The position numbers were made by a program, and so were the translations under genes. A DNA stretch of 64,000 bases, taken from the NCBI GenBank assembly GCA_963720675.1, contig CAVRGH010000010.1, positions 1,674,001-1,738,000 of the forward strand, in the 5' to 3' direction. Source of the stretch: JALHSW01 sp963720675 (GTDB taxonomy: Bacteria; Actinomycetota; Acidimicrobiia; IMCC26256; PALSA-555). Positions 54,288-63,298 of the stretch are shown one piece after another; position 1 is the stretch's first letter; each line of letters opens with the position of its first letter. A model generated the notes under the pieces. It worked only from the letters and a program-made list of their open reading frames with translations. It was not told where the DNA came from and searched no databases.

Positions 54288-54821
54288 ATGGATGGCACGC
54301 CCGAGACCTCCGAGCCCTTGACGCCCGAGGTCCTCGAGCTCGGCGCGCTCGCTCCCGATGGGAGCGAGGCGCCGATCGGCGACGCCGACGGCGAGCAGGT
54401 CACCAAGCCCACCAAGCTGATCCGCATCGCGTCGATGGTCCGCCAGATGCTCGACGAGGTCCGGCGAGCACCGCTCGACGACGCGGGCCGTCGGCGCCTG
54501 CGCGAGATCCACGAGAAGTCGGTCCACGAGCTCGAGACCGTGCTGTCCCCCGAGCTCCAGAAGGAGCTCGAGGAGGTGGTGCTGCCGTTCACTTCGGAGG
54601 CACCGAGCGAGTCCGAGCTGCGACTCGCGCAGGCTCAGCTCGTCGGCTGGCTCGAAGGGCTCTTCCACGGCATCCAGGCGACGCTGTTCACGCAGCAGGC
54701 CATGGCCCAGGGCCAGCTCGAGCAGGTCCGCCGTCGGGCCCTCGAGGGCGGCATGCCGGGTGCGCCCGGTGCGGACGCCGGGCCGGGCGGACCGAGCGGT
54801 CCGCCCAGCGGCTACCTGTGA
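54288..54821 (+). CDS. bpa: Bacterial proteasome activator (Bpa/PafE family)
   Basis: 177 residues, matching the size and layout of mycobacterial Bpa (Rv3780): KPTKLIRIASMVRQMLDEVRRAPLDDAGRRRLREIHEKSV, then LEEVVLPFTSEAPSESELRLAQAQLVGWLEGLFHGIQATLF, a four-helix-bundle core. The C-terminus ends in PPSGYL; known proteasome activators end GQYL, which docks in the 20S alpha pocket, so this tail looks functional with one change. Start ATG 54288 with AGGAGA upstream. Its TGA overlaps the DAHP synthase ATG (TGATG). No proteasome subunit gene is in the window. Confidence 0.9.
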   Translation: MDGTPETSEPLTPEVLELGALAPDGSEAPIGDADGEQVTKPTKLIRIASMVRQMLDEVRRAPLDDAGRRRLREIHEKSVHELETVLSPELQKELEEVVLPFTSEAPSESELRLAQAQLVGWLEGLFHGIQATLFTQQAMAQGQLEQVRRRALEGGMPGAPGADAGPGGPSGPPSGYL

Positions 54822-56183
54822 TGAGCACCGCCGAGCTCTTCGACGACGGTTGGAACCCGGGCTCCTGGCGTGCACGACCCACCGCCCAGCAACCGGAATG
54901 GCCCGATGCTGCTGTGCTCGGCACCGCGCTCGACACCCTGCGCGCGATGCCGCCGCTCGTGTTCGCCGGTGAGGCGCGCTCGCTCACCGAGCAGCTGGCG
55001 CTCGCCCAGCAGGGTGAGGCGTTCCTGCTCGTCGCCGGCGACTGCGCGGAGTCGTTCCAGGCCTTCTCGGCCGATGCGATCCGCGACAAGCTCCGCGTGA
55101 TCCTCCAGATGTCGGTCGTGCTGATGTACGGCAGTGGCGTGCCCACGGTGAAGGTGGCGCGCATCGCGGGCCAGTTCTCGAAGCCGCGCTCCTCGCCCAC
55201 CGAGACGCGCGACGGCGTCACGCTGCCGAGCTTCCGCGGCGACACGGTCAACGACTTCGCGTTCGACGAGCTCGCCCGGCGGCCCGACCCGGCCCGGCTG
55301 GTCCAGGCGTACCACCAGTCCGCCGCGACCCTGAACCTCGTGCGCGCGTTCGCGAAGGGGGGATTCGCCGACCTGTCGCGTGTCCACGCGTGGAACCAGG
55401 AGTTCGTCGCGAGCAGCGCTGAGGGCCGCCGCTACGAAGCGGTCGCCGGTGAGATCGAGCGCGCCCTGCGGTTCATGGAGGCGTGCGGCATCGATCTCGA
55501 GGCCGAGCTCCAGCTGCACGAGGTCGACGTCTGGACCGCTCACGAAGCGCTGCTCCTCGGCTACGAGGAGGCGCTCACGCGTTCGCGACTCCATCACCGA
55601 CGACTGGTACGACTGCTCCGCGCACCTGCTCTGGATCGGCGAGCGGACCCGCGAGCACGACGGCGCGCACGTCGAGTTCCTCGCCGGGGTGCACAACCCA
55701 CTCGGGGTGAAGCTCGGGCCCAAGGCACAGCCCGAGGAGGTCATCGCCCTGTGCGAGCGCCTCAACCCGACGCGGGAACCGGGCCGGCTCGTCCTGTTCA
55801 GCCGCATGGGCGCCGACAACATCGACGCGGTGCTGCCGCCGCTCCTCCACGCGGTCCAGACCGCGGGGCACCCGGTGCTGTGGGCCTGCGACCCGATGCA
55901 CGGGAACACGTTCCAGCACGAGAGCGGATACAAGACGCGGCGATTCGAGGACATCATGCGCGAGCTCCGCGGCTTCTTCACGGCGTGCCATGCCGCCGGC
56001 GTCTGGCCGGGAGGGGTCCACATCGAGCTGACCGGCGAGAACGTCACCGAGTGCCTCGGTGGCGGTGACGCCGTGCTGGGCGCCGACCTCGAGCGCCGTT
56101 ACGAGACCATGTGCGACCCGCGACTCAACGCCCGGCAGTCCCTGGATCTCGCCTTCGAGGTGGCGGATTTGCTGCGTCGCTGA
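54821..56183 (+). CDS. aroG: Class II 3-deoxy-D-arabino-heptulosonate 7-phosphate synthase (one frameshift)
   Basis: About 454 residues. First frame: WRARPTAQQPEWPD, FAGEARSLTEQL, LLVAGDCAESF, KVARIAGQFSKPRSSPTE and LHEVDVWTAHEALLL. Near 55580, after YEEALTR, the frame changes to DDWYDCSAHLLWIGERTR and continues ARVHNPLGVKLGP-like, DPMHGNTFQ and HIELTGENVTECLGG to the stop at 56183. These are hallmarks of type II DAHP synthases, first step of aromatic synthesis. ATG at 54821 overlaps the bpa stop. A frameshift in an essential single-copy enzyme points to an assembly error. Confidence 0.93.
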
Positions 56184-57330
56184 CGGGTGGGCGACCGAGG
56201 CTCGGCGGATCCCGGCGAGGACCGCCGCAGAACCGGTGCGCCGACGTGCCATACGTCGGGCACTCCCCAGCGATCGGCCAGCCACTGTGGCGCGCGCCGA
56301 CCAGCGCTCCCGGCGACTCCAGTTCGCCGACGTGTGGACCCAGCTCCGCGAGGAACACGAGCGGCGGCCCGCCGGGGTGAAGCTCCGGGACGGCGAGGAC
56401 CCGCCGGTAGGCGCGCACGACGTGGCCGCGGTCGGGGGAGCCGACCCACGGCGCTGACGACCGCGCCGGGTGCGAGCGGACCGACGACTTCGTCGATGCA
56501 CGCGAGCGCGGCAAGCGACGGGAACCGTGACGCGGTACTCCTCGGTGCGTGCGACGAGCCGGTCCCAGTCGAGCTGTGGGCGGGACCGAACGATCTGCAC
56601 CGCGTCGGCCACCCACTGCGCGCCCGGGGTCGTGACCCCACCGACGAGCACGAGGAGGAGGAGGTCCTCGGCGGCGAGGCACCGAGGCTGGATCGCCGCG
56701 CCGAACGCCACGGAGGCCGCCCAGAACGCGTCGTCGCTGCGGAGCGGGTCGGCCGTGATGAACGCCTCCCGGAGGTGCCAGTGCAGGTCCACCTGGTTCC
56801 CGTCGGGCTGCTCGAGCGGCATGCCGTGCGAGCTCGCCGCATAGCCGCGGCCGAGCGGTCGCCGGTGCAGCGCCCACCCTGCGGCCACGAGCGCGTCGAC
56901 CGCGTCGGCCGCCGCCGCCGTCGGGACGAGCACGTCGATGTCGCGCATCGGGCGCAGGCCCGGGTCCTCGTAGTAGCGGAACGCGAGATCCATGCCCTTG
57001 ACCACCAGCGAGGTCGATCCCGGCCGCACCCAGCGCGGCGGTCACGTCGGCGAGGCGCGTCCGCTGGAGCTGGTTCTCGTACCAGTAGCGGCGGCGGACA
57101 CCCCGCAGCCGCGGTTCGAGGGGGTCGTCGATGCACGATGCCACCAGCGCCCGGTGCACGACGGGGACGAGACGGATCGCCTCGTAGTCGCGCAGCGCAT
57201 CGGGCTCGAGCGTGGGCCGCAGGGCCGGCCAGTGCTCGGCGAACTCCTCCGGGCTTCCGAGCGCGGCCCGGAGCATCGCGACCAACACCGGCGGCAACCG
57301 TCGGGCCGGGGGACCCGAGCGCCGGCTCAC
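56125..57330 (-). CDS. PF14907-type nucleotidyltransferase (several frame changes)
   Basis: About 380 residues. From GTG 57330 the first frame gives PPVLVAMLRAALGSPEEFAEHWPAL and YWYENQLQRTRLADVTAALGAAGI. The next frame has VVKGMDLAFRYYEDPGLRPMRDIDVLV, with the nucleotidyltransferase metal Asp pair in RDIDVLV, followed by QVDLHWHLREAF. After about 56540 the frame changes again and the C-terminus and stop are uncertain; reading to 56125 overlaps the convergent DAHP synthase. Family members appear beside HprK-like kinases in lasso-peptide-type clusters (paeninodin). GTG overlaps the HprK stop as GTGA. Presumed to nucleotidylate the product of this locus. Confidence 0.75.
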   Translation of the reverse strand: MSRRSGPPARRLPPVLVAMLRAALGSPEEFAEHWPALRPTLEPDALRDYEAIRLVPVVHRALVASCIDDPLEPRLRGVRRRYWYENQLQRTRLADVTAALGAAGIDLAGGQGHGSRVPLLRGPGPAPDARHRRARPDGGGGRRGRRARGRRVGAAPATARPRLCGELARHAARAARREPGGPALAPPGGVHHGRPAPQRRRVLGGLRGVRRGDPASVPRRRGPPPPRARRWGHDPGRAVGGRRGADRSVPPTARLGPARRTHRGVPRHGSRRLPRSRASTKSSVRSHPARSSAPWVGSPDRGHVVRAYRRVLAVPELHPGGPPLVFLAELGPHVGELESPGALVGARHSGWPIAGECPTYGTSAHRFCGGPRRDPPSLGRPPVSDAANPPPRRRDPGTAGR

Positions 57331-58390
57331 GAGCGCCTCACCACCGGACCGGCGAGACGCGCGAGGGTCGCGGCGATCATGGCGGCGTTGGCGGCGCGAT
57401 CCGCACCCAGGCCCAATCGGTACGCGGGTACTGTGCCGACCAGCTGCACGAGCATGCCCAGTTCGCGCGGCGCGTCGAGGTGCATCTGCACGAGCGAGCT
57501 CGGCGCCAGGGCGCGCAGCGCTTCCGCGGCCGACGCCGGCTCAACCACCGGCTCAGTCGTGCCGGCAACGATGGTGGGCAGCAGCACTACGGAGATCGGC
57601 GCCGACAGGACGATCCGCTCCGGATACACGCGGCTCGGGAAGAGCACCGCCTTCTGGCCGCGGGGGACGTCCGCGTCGCATGCTTCGGCCAGCGCGCCGA
57701 CATGGGGGAGCTCCTCGTGCGCCACCTTCGCTGTGCAGTACAGCGAATGCACGACCGGCTCGGGAGCGAACCGAAGGATGGAGTAGTCGTCGCCGAGGAA
57801 GCCGAGACCGGCGGCGAGACAGGCCACTGCGGTCGACGACTTGCCCGACCCGCCGCGACCAACGAGGAGTGCGGCACCGTGGGCGTCTCCGACCGCGGCC
57901 GCATGTATGGGGAGCGCGTCGGGCGCGAGCGCCCAGTGGAACTGACGGCGGAACGGCGCGCCACCTTCCCAAGGCGGGAGGTTCGCGACTCCCTCGACGC
58001 CGAGCAGGTACCGGCGTGCCACGTGATCCGCGACGCGGATGGTCGGGGATCGGACTCACCCTCGAGCTGGGCGACGACGACGTCGTCGCGCTTCACCACC
58101 GACTGTATGAGACCGACGCCGTCGCCGCGCTTCGGCAGCGGCAGCGCACCGGGTGCGGCAGTCCAAGCACCGACGAGGCGCTCGGGAACAGCTCGGGCCG
58201 GGCGGTGGTGGGCGAGTGCAGGGAGCATCAGGCGAACGAGATCGTCGCCCACCACGCGCAACCGTACGTCGAGGCCCGCGATCGACAGATCGCGATCCGT
58301 CGTCGGCCCCGCACGGCACGCCCCATTCCACTGCGCGTCGATCGCACGTCGAACGTCCGCGACCTGCGCGGCGGCGAGCTCTGGGTTCAC
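57327..58390 (-). CDS. HprK-like serine kinase domain protein (one frameshift)
   Basis: About 354 residues. N-terminal domain VNPELAAAQVADVRRAIDAQW to DVVVAQLEGESDP; after a frame change near 58045 it continues TIRVADHVARRYLLGVEGVANLPPW and then HAAAVGDAHGAALLVGRGGSGKSSTAVACLAAG, with the P-loop GRGGSGKS near residue 175-185 and FLGDDYSIL thereafter. This is the HPr-kinase-like fold seen in PadeK/ThcK kinases that phosphorylate lasso precursors and in other peptide clusters. GTG at 58390 overlaps the GT2 stop; a truncated copy of its 5' end occurs at 61699-61887. Confidence 0.85.
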
Positions 58391-59079
58391 GTCGCGGTCT
58401 CGGTGGAGATGACGTCGAACGCTCTCGAGCAGTTCTTGCGTGTCCCGCTCGCGCTCGAAGGTGAGGTTGTCACCGAGGAAGCGGCGGATGACGAAGACGC
58501 TCGTCGAGAGCGGCGGTCCGAGACCCGCGGCGGCATGGAGCCGGAAGCTGAGGTCGGTGTCCTCGCCGTGCCGGATGCGACTCGTCGAACCCTCCGACGC
58601 ACGCACCGCGGTCGCACTCGACGAGCAGTGTGAGCCAGTAGAACCGGGGACCGATCCACGGCAACCTGGGTCCATGCGGGTGGTTCGACCCCGCTGGGAA
58701 GGCGAACTGCTGAGTGCCGAGCACCGCGTCGACGTCGGGATGCGCCGCGAGGTATCGGAGCTGGCGATCGACGACGATCCGGGGGCATCAGGTCGTCGCT
58801 GTCGAGGAACGTGACGAACCCGCCGCGTGCGACCTCAAGTGCACGATTGCGAGCGGCGGACGGGCCACCGTGCTCGGTGGCGAGGACCGAACCGCTGGTC
58901 GTCGCCGAGCGAGGCTCGTGGAGGACGGCGAGCGTTCCGTCGGTGGAACCGTCGTCGACCAGGAAGTGTTCGAGATCCCGGCAGACTGGCGCCAGGACGC
59001 TGCGCACAGCGTCCGAGATGACCGCGCGCGATCGAAGACCGGTGTGATCACTGAGACCTGCGGAGCCGGCTGCGGTCAC
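58257..59079. repeat. Duplicated segment, copy 2 (GT2 type b plus kinase 5' end)
   Basis: The counterpart of 61754-62569, here leading into the complete kinase gene. More diverged in the distal GT2 part than at the kinase end, with several single-base length differences. Confidence 0.8.
58387..59079 (-). CDS. GT2-family glycosyltransferase, type b copy 2 (frame changes)
   Basis: About 230 residues in joined frames. DLEHFLVDDGSTDGTLAVL, SAARNRALEVARGGFVTFLDSDDLMPPDR (DxD), GEDTDLSFRL and the C-terminal RRFLGDNLTFERERDTQELLESVRRHLHRD. Near-duplicate of the gene at 61884. Frame changes lie around 59045 and between about 58650 and 58560. GTG at 59079; stop overlaps the kinase GTG as GTGA. The compact length and C-terminal 'RFLGDNLT' tail differ from typical GT2 enzymes, suggesting a dedicated acceptor. 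Confidence 0.82.
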   Translation of the reverse strand: MTAAGSAGLSDHTGLRSRAVISDAVRSVLAPVCRDLEHFLVDDGSTDGTLAVLHEPRSATTSGSVLATEHGGPSAARNRALEVARGGFVTFLDSDDLMPPDRRRSPAPIPRGASRRRRGARHSAVRLPSGVEPPAWTQVAVDRSPVLLAHTARRVRPRCVRRRVRRVASGTARTPTSASGSMPPRVSDRRSRRASSSSAASSVTTSPSSASGTRKNCSRAFDVISTETAT

Positions 59080-59086
59080 TAGTCGC

Positions 59087-59767
59087 TCAATTCTGCTCTC
59101 GCGAGGCGAGGAGGTGCGCTCGGACCGTCCGCAACAGGTTGGTCGGTGCGTCAGCGGCGCGGACGGCGGAGTTGTTGGCCCGTGCAATCGACGGCGCAGG
59201 AGCACCTCGGGCACGGTGACCTCCTGGAGACCCCTGCGGCCGCGGGCACGCGACCACCATCGATCCAGTCGCCGACCTCGAGGTGTCGACACGGTGAACG
59301 GACCGATCCGTTCGACGAGGTCGCGGCGGAGCAGCCCGGCACTGGGGATCACCGCGTCCACCGCCAGCCGACGGGGCCGCATTCCCGCCTCCGCCACGTC
59401 GACGCCCGATTCGACGAACTCGTCGGCCTGGCAGAACACCGCGTCGACGTCGCTCCGCAGGGCTGCGAGCTGTCGTTCCAGCTTCACCGGCAGCCAGACG
59501 TCGTCGGCGTCGAGGAGCGCAACGAGCTCCCGGTCGCATCGCTCGAGCCCTGACATTCGAGCGCGATCGACGCACCGCCGTGCTCGACCCGGACGAGCTC
59601 GACCTCGAGTCCGCAGCCGCGATCTCCGAGGTCGCGTCGGTTGATCCGTCGTCGACCACGACGACCTGGGTCGTCCGCACGGTCTGCGCGAACACCGACT
59701 CGAGCGCCTCGCCGAGGTATCGCTCTGCCTGGTACGCGACGATGAGCGTCGCGACGTCGCCGGGCAT
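59087..59767 (-). CDS. GT2-family glycosyltransferase, type a copy 2 (frame changes)
   Basis: About 226 residues. ATLIVAYQAERYLGEALESVFAQTV, QVVVVDDGSTDATSEIAA, then in a second frame ELVALLDADDVWLPVKLERQLAAL and VIPSAGLLRRDLVERIGPFTV, then LLRRRLH and NLLRTVRAHLLASRE. The frames are joined at about 59560 and between 59290 and 59180. ATG at 59767 overlaps the type c gene's stop (TGATG). Paralogue of the gene at 62566. Confidence 0.82.
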   Translation of the reverse strand: MPGDVATLIVAYQAERYLGEALESVFAQTVRTTQVVVVDDGSTDATSEIAAADSRSSSSGSSTAVRRSRSNVRARAMRPGARCAPRRRRRLAAGEAGTTARSPAERRRRGVLPGRRVRRIGRRRGGGGNAAPSAGGGRGDPQCRAAPPRPRRTDRSVHRVDTSRSATGSMVVACPRPQGSPGGHRARGAPAPSIARANNSAVRAADAPTNLLRTVRAHLLASREQN

Positions 59768-60420
59768 CACTGGTTTCGATGCAGATGCTCGCGCACGCTG
59801 CTGAGCATGCCCGGCTCGAAGGAGCCGAACTGCCGGGTCCAGTCGCGCGTGGACGCGGCGGACCGTGAGCTGTTCGCCGAGCACCTCGATCCGAGCATCG
59901 AGCTCACGCGCTCGGATCAGCAGGTCGAAGTCCTGACCCTGGGCCTGGGCCCGAAACCTCCGAGCTCGTCGAGGAGCTGCCTCCGGAAGAGTCCGGAGAC
60001 CGGCATGATCCCGCCGGGATCTCCGTACACGACGTCGGGGACGAGGTAGTCCGGCATCTCCATGCCGGGCGCGAGATCGATCATGTTCCGACAGAGCCGC
60101 ACGCGACTCGGGATGCTCCTCGAGGTACTCGACCTGACGCTCGATCTTCGTCGGCAGCCAACGGTCGTCGGCGTCGAGGAAGGCGATCAGCCCACCGGTG
60201 GAAGCCGCGATCCGGCATTGCGTGCCGGACCCGACCCCGCGTTCGTGCGGCGGAGCACCCGAACTCCGTCGAACCGCTCCGCGATCTCGGCGGAGTCATC
60301 GGTGGAGCCGTCGTCGACGACGAACAGCTCGTCGACCGGGCGGGTCTGGGCCTTGATGCTGTCGAGACAATCCGCGAGGTACGCGGCGCCGTTGAACACC
60401 GGGACGACGGCGCTGATCAC
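59767..60420 (-). CDS. GT2-family glycosyltransferase, type c copy 2 (frame changes)
   Basis: About 217 residues. ISAVVPVFNGAAYLADCLDSIKAQTRPVDELFVVDDGSTDDSAEIAERFDGV, then in another frame LIAFLDADDRWLPTKIERQVEYLEEHPE and RNMIDLAPGMEMPDYLVPDVVYGDPGGIMPVSGLFRRQLLDELGGFG, ending WTRQFGSFEPGMLSSVREHLHRNQ. GTG at 60420. Paralogue of the gene at 60989. The C-terminal RRVHAR-WTRQFGS segment is shared with type c copy 1 and recalls the R-R-x-H motif of types a and b. Confidence 0.82.
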
Positions 60421-60469
60421 CCGCGATGCGAGTCGGGTGCTCCGTGAACGGCCACGCCCCGATCGCTCG

Positions 60470-60875
60470 TTACGTGCCGGGCTGACGCTTCGGCCAACCC
60501 GCGTCGCTCACGTCGTGCACCGGGTCGAGCATGATGATGTCCGCCAGGTCGGTGTACTTCTCGAGCCTCGGTGGCAGGTAGGCCGTGTCGAGGCGACCGG
60601 ATCCCCGATCGCCTCGACGGACTCGGTCGTCTCGAGCACCAGCTGCGCCGAGCGGATCGCTCACGAACGCGTCGACGCCGGCGCGCGACTCGGGTCGAGC
60701 AGTACCGGTCGGCGAGACGACGATCTCGCCGACGGCCGCCGGCGAGCTCGTTCCACACGACTGCGCCGGCACCGGCCGCGAAGTCGCGCCGGTCGTCAGG
60801 TCGGAGGAGCGCCTCGTCGGCGACGATCTCGTCGACGATCTGCGGGCGATTCGCTCGGTACCGTTGCTCGCTGAT
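60470..60875 (-). CDS. PqqD-like (RRE-fold) protein with conserved C-terminal tail, copy 2 (frameshifted)
   Basis: About 135 residues. QRYRANRPQIVDEIVADEALL and AGAVVWNELAGGR form the PqqD/RRE core (compare the gene at 63299). After frame changes between about 60740 and 60590 the tail reads YLPPRLEKYTDLADIIM, then LDPVHDVSDAGWPKRQPGT. The YxxPxL-KYTDL segment looks like a lasso-type leader recognised by RRE proteins. Start unclear: no ATG, GTG or TTG in frame before the core; ATC at 60875 with GAGGGG 8 bases upstream is the best candidate. The stop is TAA at 60470. Confidence 0.72.
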
Positions 60876-60916
60876 CGGAACATCCCCTCACGCGACGGTC
60901 CAGGACCCGAAGTGTA
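60873..60916 (-). promoter_or_regulatory. Repeated promoter/leader element, copy 2 (before PqqD-like gene)
   Basis: Minus strand: TACACT (60916-60911), a TAnnnT-type -10, then GTGAGGGG and GATCAGCGAGCA at the putative start. The same order and spacing occur at 61727-61684 and 63775-63731. Confidence 0.55.
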
Positions 60917-60988
60917 CGGCAGCACCCGAACCGGTCTCTCGCACCCGCGTGTCGGACCTGCTGCGTCGTTGACCGACGACGGCTCGGG

Positions 60989-61686
60989 TCAGTGGGTCTC
61001 GCGGCTTCGCCGGAGGTGCTCCCGCACGCCTTGCAGCACTCCGGGTGCGAGGGAACCGAACTGCCGGGTCCAGTTCGCGTCGTGGATGCGGCGCACGACG
61101 AGCTGCTCGCCGAGCACATCGATCCGGGCGCCGACCTCGCCGCGCGATGAGCAGATCCAGGTCCTCACTGAGGTCCTGGGACCCGAAGCCTCCGAGCTCC
61201 TCGACGAGCGATCGTCGGAAGAGCCCACTCGGCGGCATCACGCCACCGAGGTCACCGAAGACGGCGTCGGGCACGAGAAAGCCCGGCGGGGTCGTCCCGG
61301 GCACCAAGTCGATCTCGCTCCGGCAGAGCACGCACCCGACCTCGGGGTGCTCCGCGAGGTACGCGAGCTGGCGCTCGATCTTCGTCGGCAGCCACCGGTC
61401 GTCGGCGTCGAGGAACGCGATCCGGTCGCCGGTGGCGACCGCGATCCCGGCGTTCCGAGCATGCCGGGCCCCTGATCGCCTGCCGCAGCACGTGCACGCC
61501 GCCGAGCTGCTCGGCGATCTCGGCGGAGCCGTCGCTGGAACCGTCGTCGACCACGATCAGCTCGTCGACCGGCCGGGTCTGGGCCAGGACGCTGTCGAGG
61601 CACTCCGCCAGGTAGACCGCGCCGTTGAACACCGGCACGACGACGCTGACCCGCGGTCTTCCGGTCTGGTGCCGATGCTCGCTGAT
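60989..61686 (-). CDS. GT2-family glycosyltransferase, type c copy 1 (frame changes)
   Basis: About 232 residues. VSVVVPVFNGAVYLAECLDSVLAQTRPVDELIVVDDGSSDGSAEIAEQLGG, then FLDADDRWLPTKIERQLAYLAEHPEVG, then LCRSEIDLVPGTTPPGFLVPDAVFGDLGGVMPPSGLFRRSLVEELGGFGSQ, ending VVRRIHDANWTRQFGSLAPGVLQGVREHLRRSRETH. Frame changes near 61480 and 61150. As with the PqqD-like genes, the upstream in-frame sequence has no normal start; ATC at 61686 sits 7 bases after AAAGGG. The alternative is translation from a start inside the VSVVVPVF segment. Confidence 0.82.
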
Positions 61687-61727
61687 CGCAGCACCCTTTC
61701 ACACGGTCCGCCCGATCCGGGAGTGTA
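61684..61727 (-). promoter_or_regulatory. Repeated promoter/leader element, copy 3 (before GT2 type c copy 1)
   Basis: Minus strand: TACACT (61727-61722), GTGAAAGGG, and ATCAGCGAGCA at 61686, with the TACACT-to-ATC distance equal to that of copy 2. It lies just after the breakpoint of the truncated kinase copy. Confidence 0.55.
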
Positions 61728-61887
61728 CGGCGGCGCCGAAGGACGGTTCGACGCGCAACCGTACGTCGAGACCCACGATCGACAGATCGCGATCCGTCGT
61801 CGGCCCCGCACGGCACGCCCCATTCCATTGCGCGTCGATCGCACGTCGAACGTCCGCGACCTGCGCGGCGGCGAGCTCTGGGTTCAC
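61699..61887 (-). pseudogene. Truncated duplicate of the HprK-like kinase 5' end
   Basis: From GTG at 61887 (overlapping the GT2 stop as GTGA), the first 46 or so residues match the kinase at 58390 almost exactly (VNPELAAAQVADVRRAIDAQW...LDVRLRV); after that the sequence diverges and stops at 61699. No P-loop. It marks the end of the duplicated segment. Confidence 0.8.
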
Positions 61888-62569
61888 GCGCGGTCTCGGT
61901 GCAGGTGCCGTCGAACGCTCTCGAGCAGTTCTTCCGTGTCCCGCTCGCGCTCGAAGGTGAGGTTGTCACCCAGGAAGCGGCGGATGACGAATCGCTCGTC
62001 GAGGGCGGCGGTCCGCAGACCCGCCGCACGGAGCCGGAAGCTGAGGTCGGTGTCCTCACCGTGTCGGATGGACTCGTCGAACCCTCCGACGGCACGCACC
62101 GCGTCGCACTCGACGAGCAGTGTCAGCCAGTAGTACCGGGGACCGTCCACCGCAACCTGGGTCCACGCCGGTGGTTCGACCCCGCGGGGAAGGCGAACTC
62201 CTGGGTTCCGAGCACCGCGTCGACGTCCGGATGCGCCGCGAGGTATCGGAGCTGGCGCTCGACGCGATCCGGCGGCATCAGGTCGTCACTGTCGAGGAAC
62301 GTGACCAACCCGCCGCGTGCTACCTCAAGGGCACGATTGCGAGCGGCGGCCGGGCCTCCGTGGTCCGCGGCCACCACGCGCACGCGCTCGTCCTCGCTCG
62401 CCAAGGCTCGCACGACGGCGAGCGTTCCGTCGGTGGAGCCGTCGTCGACCACCAAGTGCTCGAGATCCCCGTGCGACTGGCCCAGCACGCTGTGCACTGC
62501 GTCCGCGATCACCGTCGCCCGATTGAACACCGGGGTGATCACTGACACCTGCGGAGCCGACGCGCTCAC
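61754..62569. repeat. Duplicated segment, copy 1 (GT2 type b plus kinase 5' end)
   Basis: Runs parallel to 58257-59079. In the first ~135 bases I count about four substitutions. The similarity covers the whole type b glycosyltransferase and the kinase 5' end, and stops abruptly at about 61754. Together with the second copy it shows a tandem duplication on the same strand. Confidence 0.8.
61884..62569 (-). CDS. GT2-family glycosyltransferase, type b copy 1 (one frameshift)
   Basis: About 228 residues. VSVITPVFNRATVIADAVHSVLGQSHGDLEHLVVDDGSTDGTL, GGPAAARNRALEVARGGLVTFLDSDDLMPPDRVERQLRYL (DxD), then near 62130 a frame change, then YYWLTLLVECDAVRAVGGFDESIRHGEDTDLSFRLRAAGL and RRFLGDNLTFERERDTEELLESVRRHLHRDRA. 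GTG at 62569 overlaps the type a stop as GTGA. Best-preserved member of its pair. Confidence 0.87.
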
Positions 62570-63240
62570 AGGCCCGACTGCTTCGCCCGAAGATGCGCCC
62601 GCACACTCAGCAGCAAGTTCGACGGGAGGTCGCCGGAGCGGACATTCGAGCTGTTCGCGTCATGCAACCGACGGCGAAGGAGCACCTCGGGGACGATCGT
62701 CTCCTGGAGACCCAGGCCGCGGGCGCGAGACCACCAGTCGATCCAATCGCCGATCGAGATGTCGACCACAGTGAACGGGCCGACCTGCTCGACGATGTCC
62801 CGTCGGAACAGCACCGCGCTCGGGATGACCGCATCGACATTCCGACGAGGGTCGCGCACGCCGCCGACATCGACGTCAGGCTCGACGAACTCATCCATCC
62901 GACAGAACGCGGCATCCGCCGCTCCGTCGCGCAGTACGGCGAGCTGTCGTTCGATCTTCGTCGGCAGCCACACGTCGTCGGCGTCGAGCAGCGCGACGAA
63001 TCCACGATCACAGCGGTCGAGTCCGACGTTGCGAGCCCGTGAGGCGCCACCGTGGTCCAGCTCGATCACCTCGACACGCGGATCGGCCGCCGCAACCGCC
63101 GCGGTACCGTCGGTCGAGCCGTCGTCGACCACGACGACCTGGTCCGGAACCACCGTCTGGGCGAAGACCGACGCAAGGGCCTGCCCCAGGAAGCGCTCGG
63201 CGTTGAACGCGACGATGAGGGCTGCGACGTCTGAGCTCAT
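62566..63240 (-). CDS. GT2-family glycosyltransferase, type a copy 1
   Basis: 224 residues, single frame. DVAALIVAFNAERFLGQALASVFAQTVVPDQVVVVDDGSTDGTAAVAAADP (nucleotide-binding), RGFVALLDADDVWLPTKIERQLAVL (DxD), VIPSAVLFRRDIVEQVGPFTV, and LLRRRLHDANSSNVRSGDLPSNLLLSVRAHLRAKQ. ATG at 63240; GTG at 63288 is possible. No transmembrane segment, so cytoplasmic. Second gene of the locus, after the PqqD-like gene, consistent with modifying the same target. Confidence 0.9.
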   Translation of the reverse strand: MSSDVAALIVAFNAERFLGQALASVFAQTVVPDQVVVVDDGSTDGTAAVAAADPRVEVIELDHGGASRARNVGLDRCDRGFVALLDADDVWLPTKIERQLAVLRDGAADAAFCRMDEFVEPDVDVGGVRDPRRNVDAVIPSAVLFRRDIVEQVGPFTVVDISIGDWIDWWSRARGLGLQETIVPEVLLRRRLHDANSSNVRSGDLPSNLLLSVRAHLRAKQSGL

Positions 63241-63298
63241 CGTGCTCACCGCATGGGAGGGAAGCGCCGAGGCTTCTGGATCGGTCACTCGGGTGCCG

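Noticed and set aside
52704..54821. A 705-codon plus-strand frame ending in bpa
   Set aside because: Only the last 177 codons (from the ATG at 54288 with a Shine-Dalgarno) resemble a protein family; the rest is antisense to argS.
60796..61119. Small proteins starting GTG with M-(K/R)-G-x-x-DQR in the repeated leaders
   Set aside because: The three GTG frames diverge immediately into Arg-rich sequence while the neighbouring frame encodes the conserved PqqD or GT2 fold; GTG also lacks an upstream Shine-Dalgarno.
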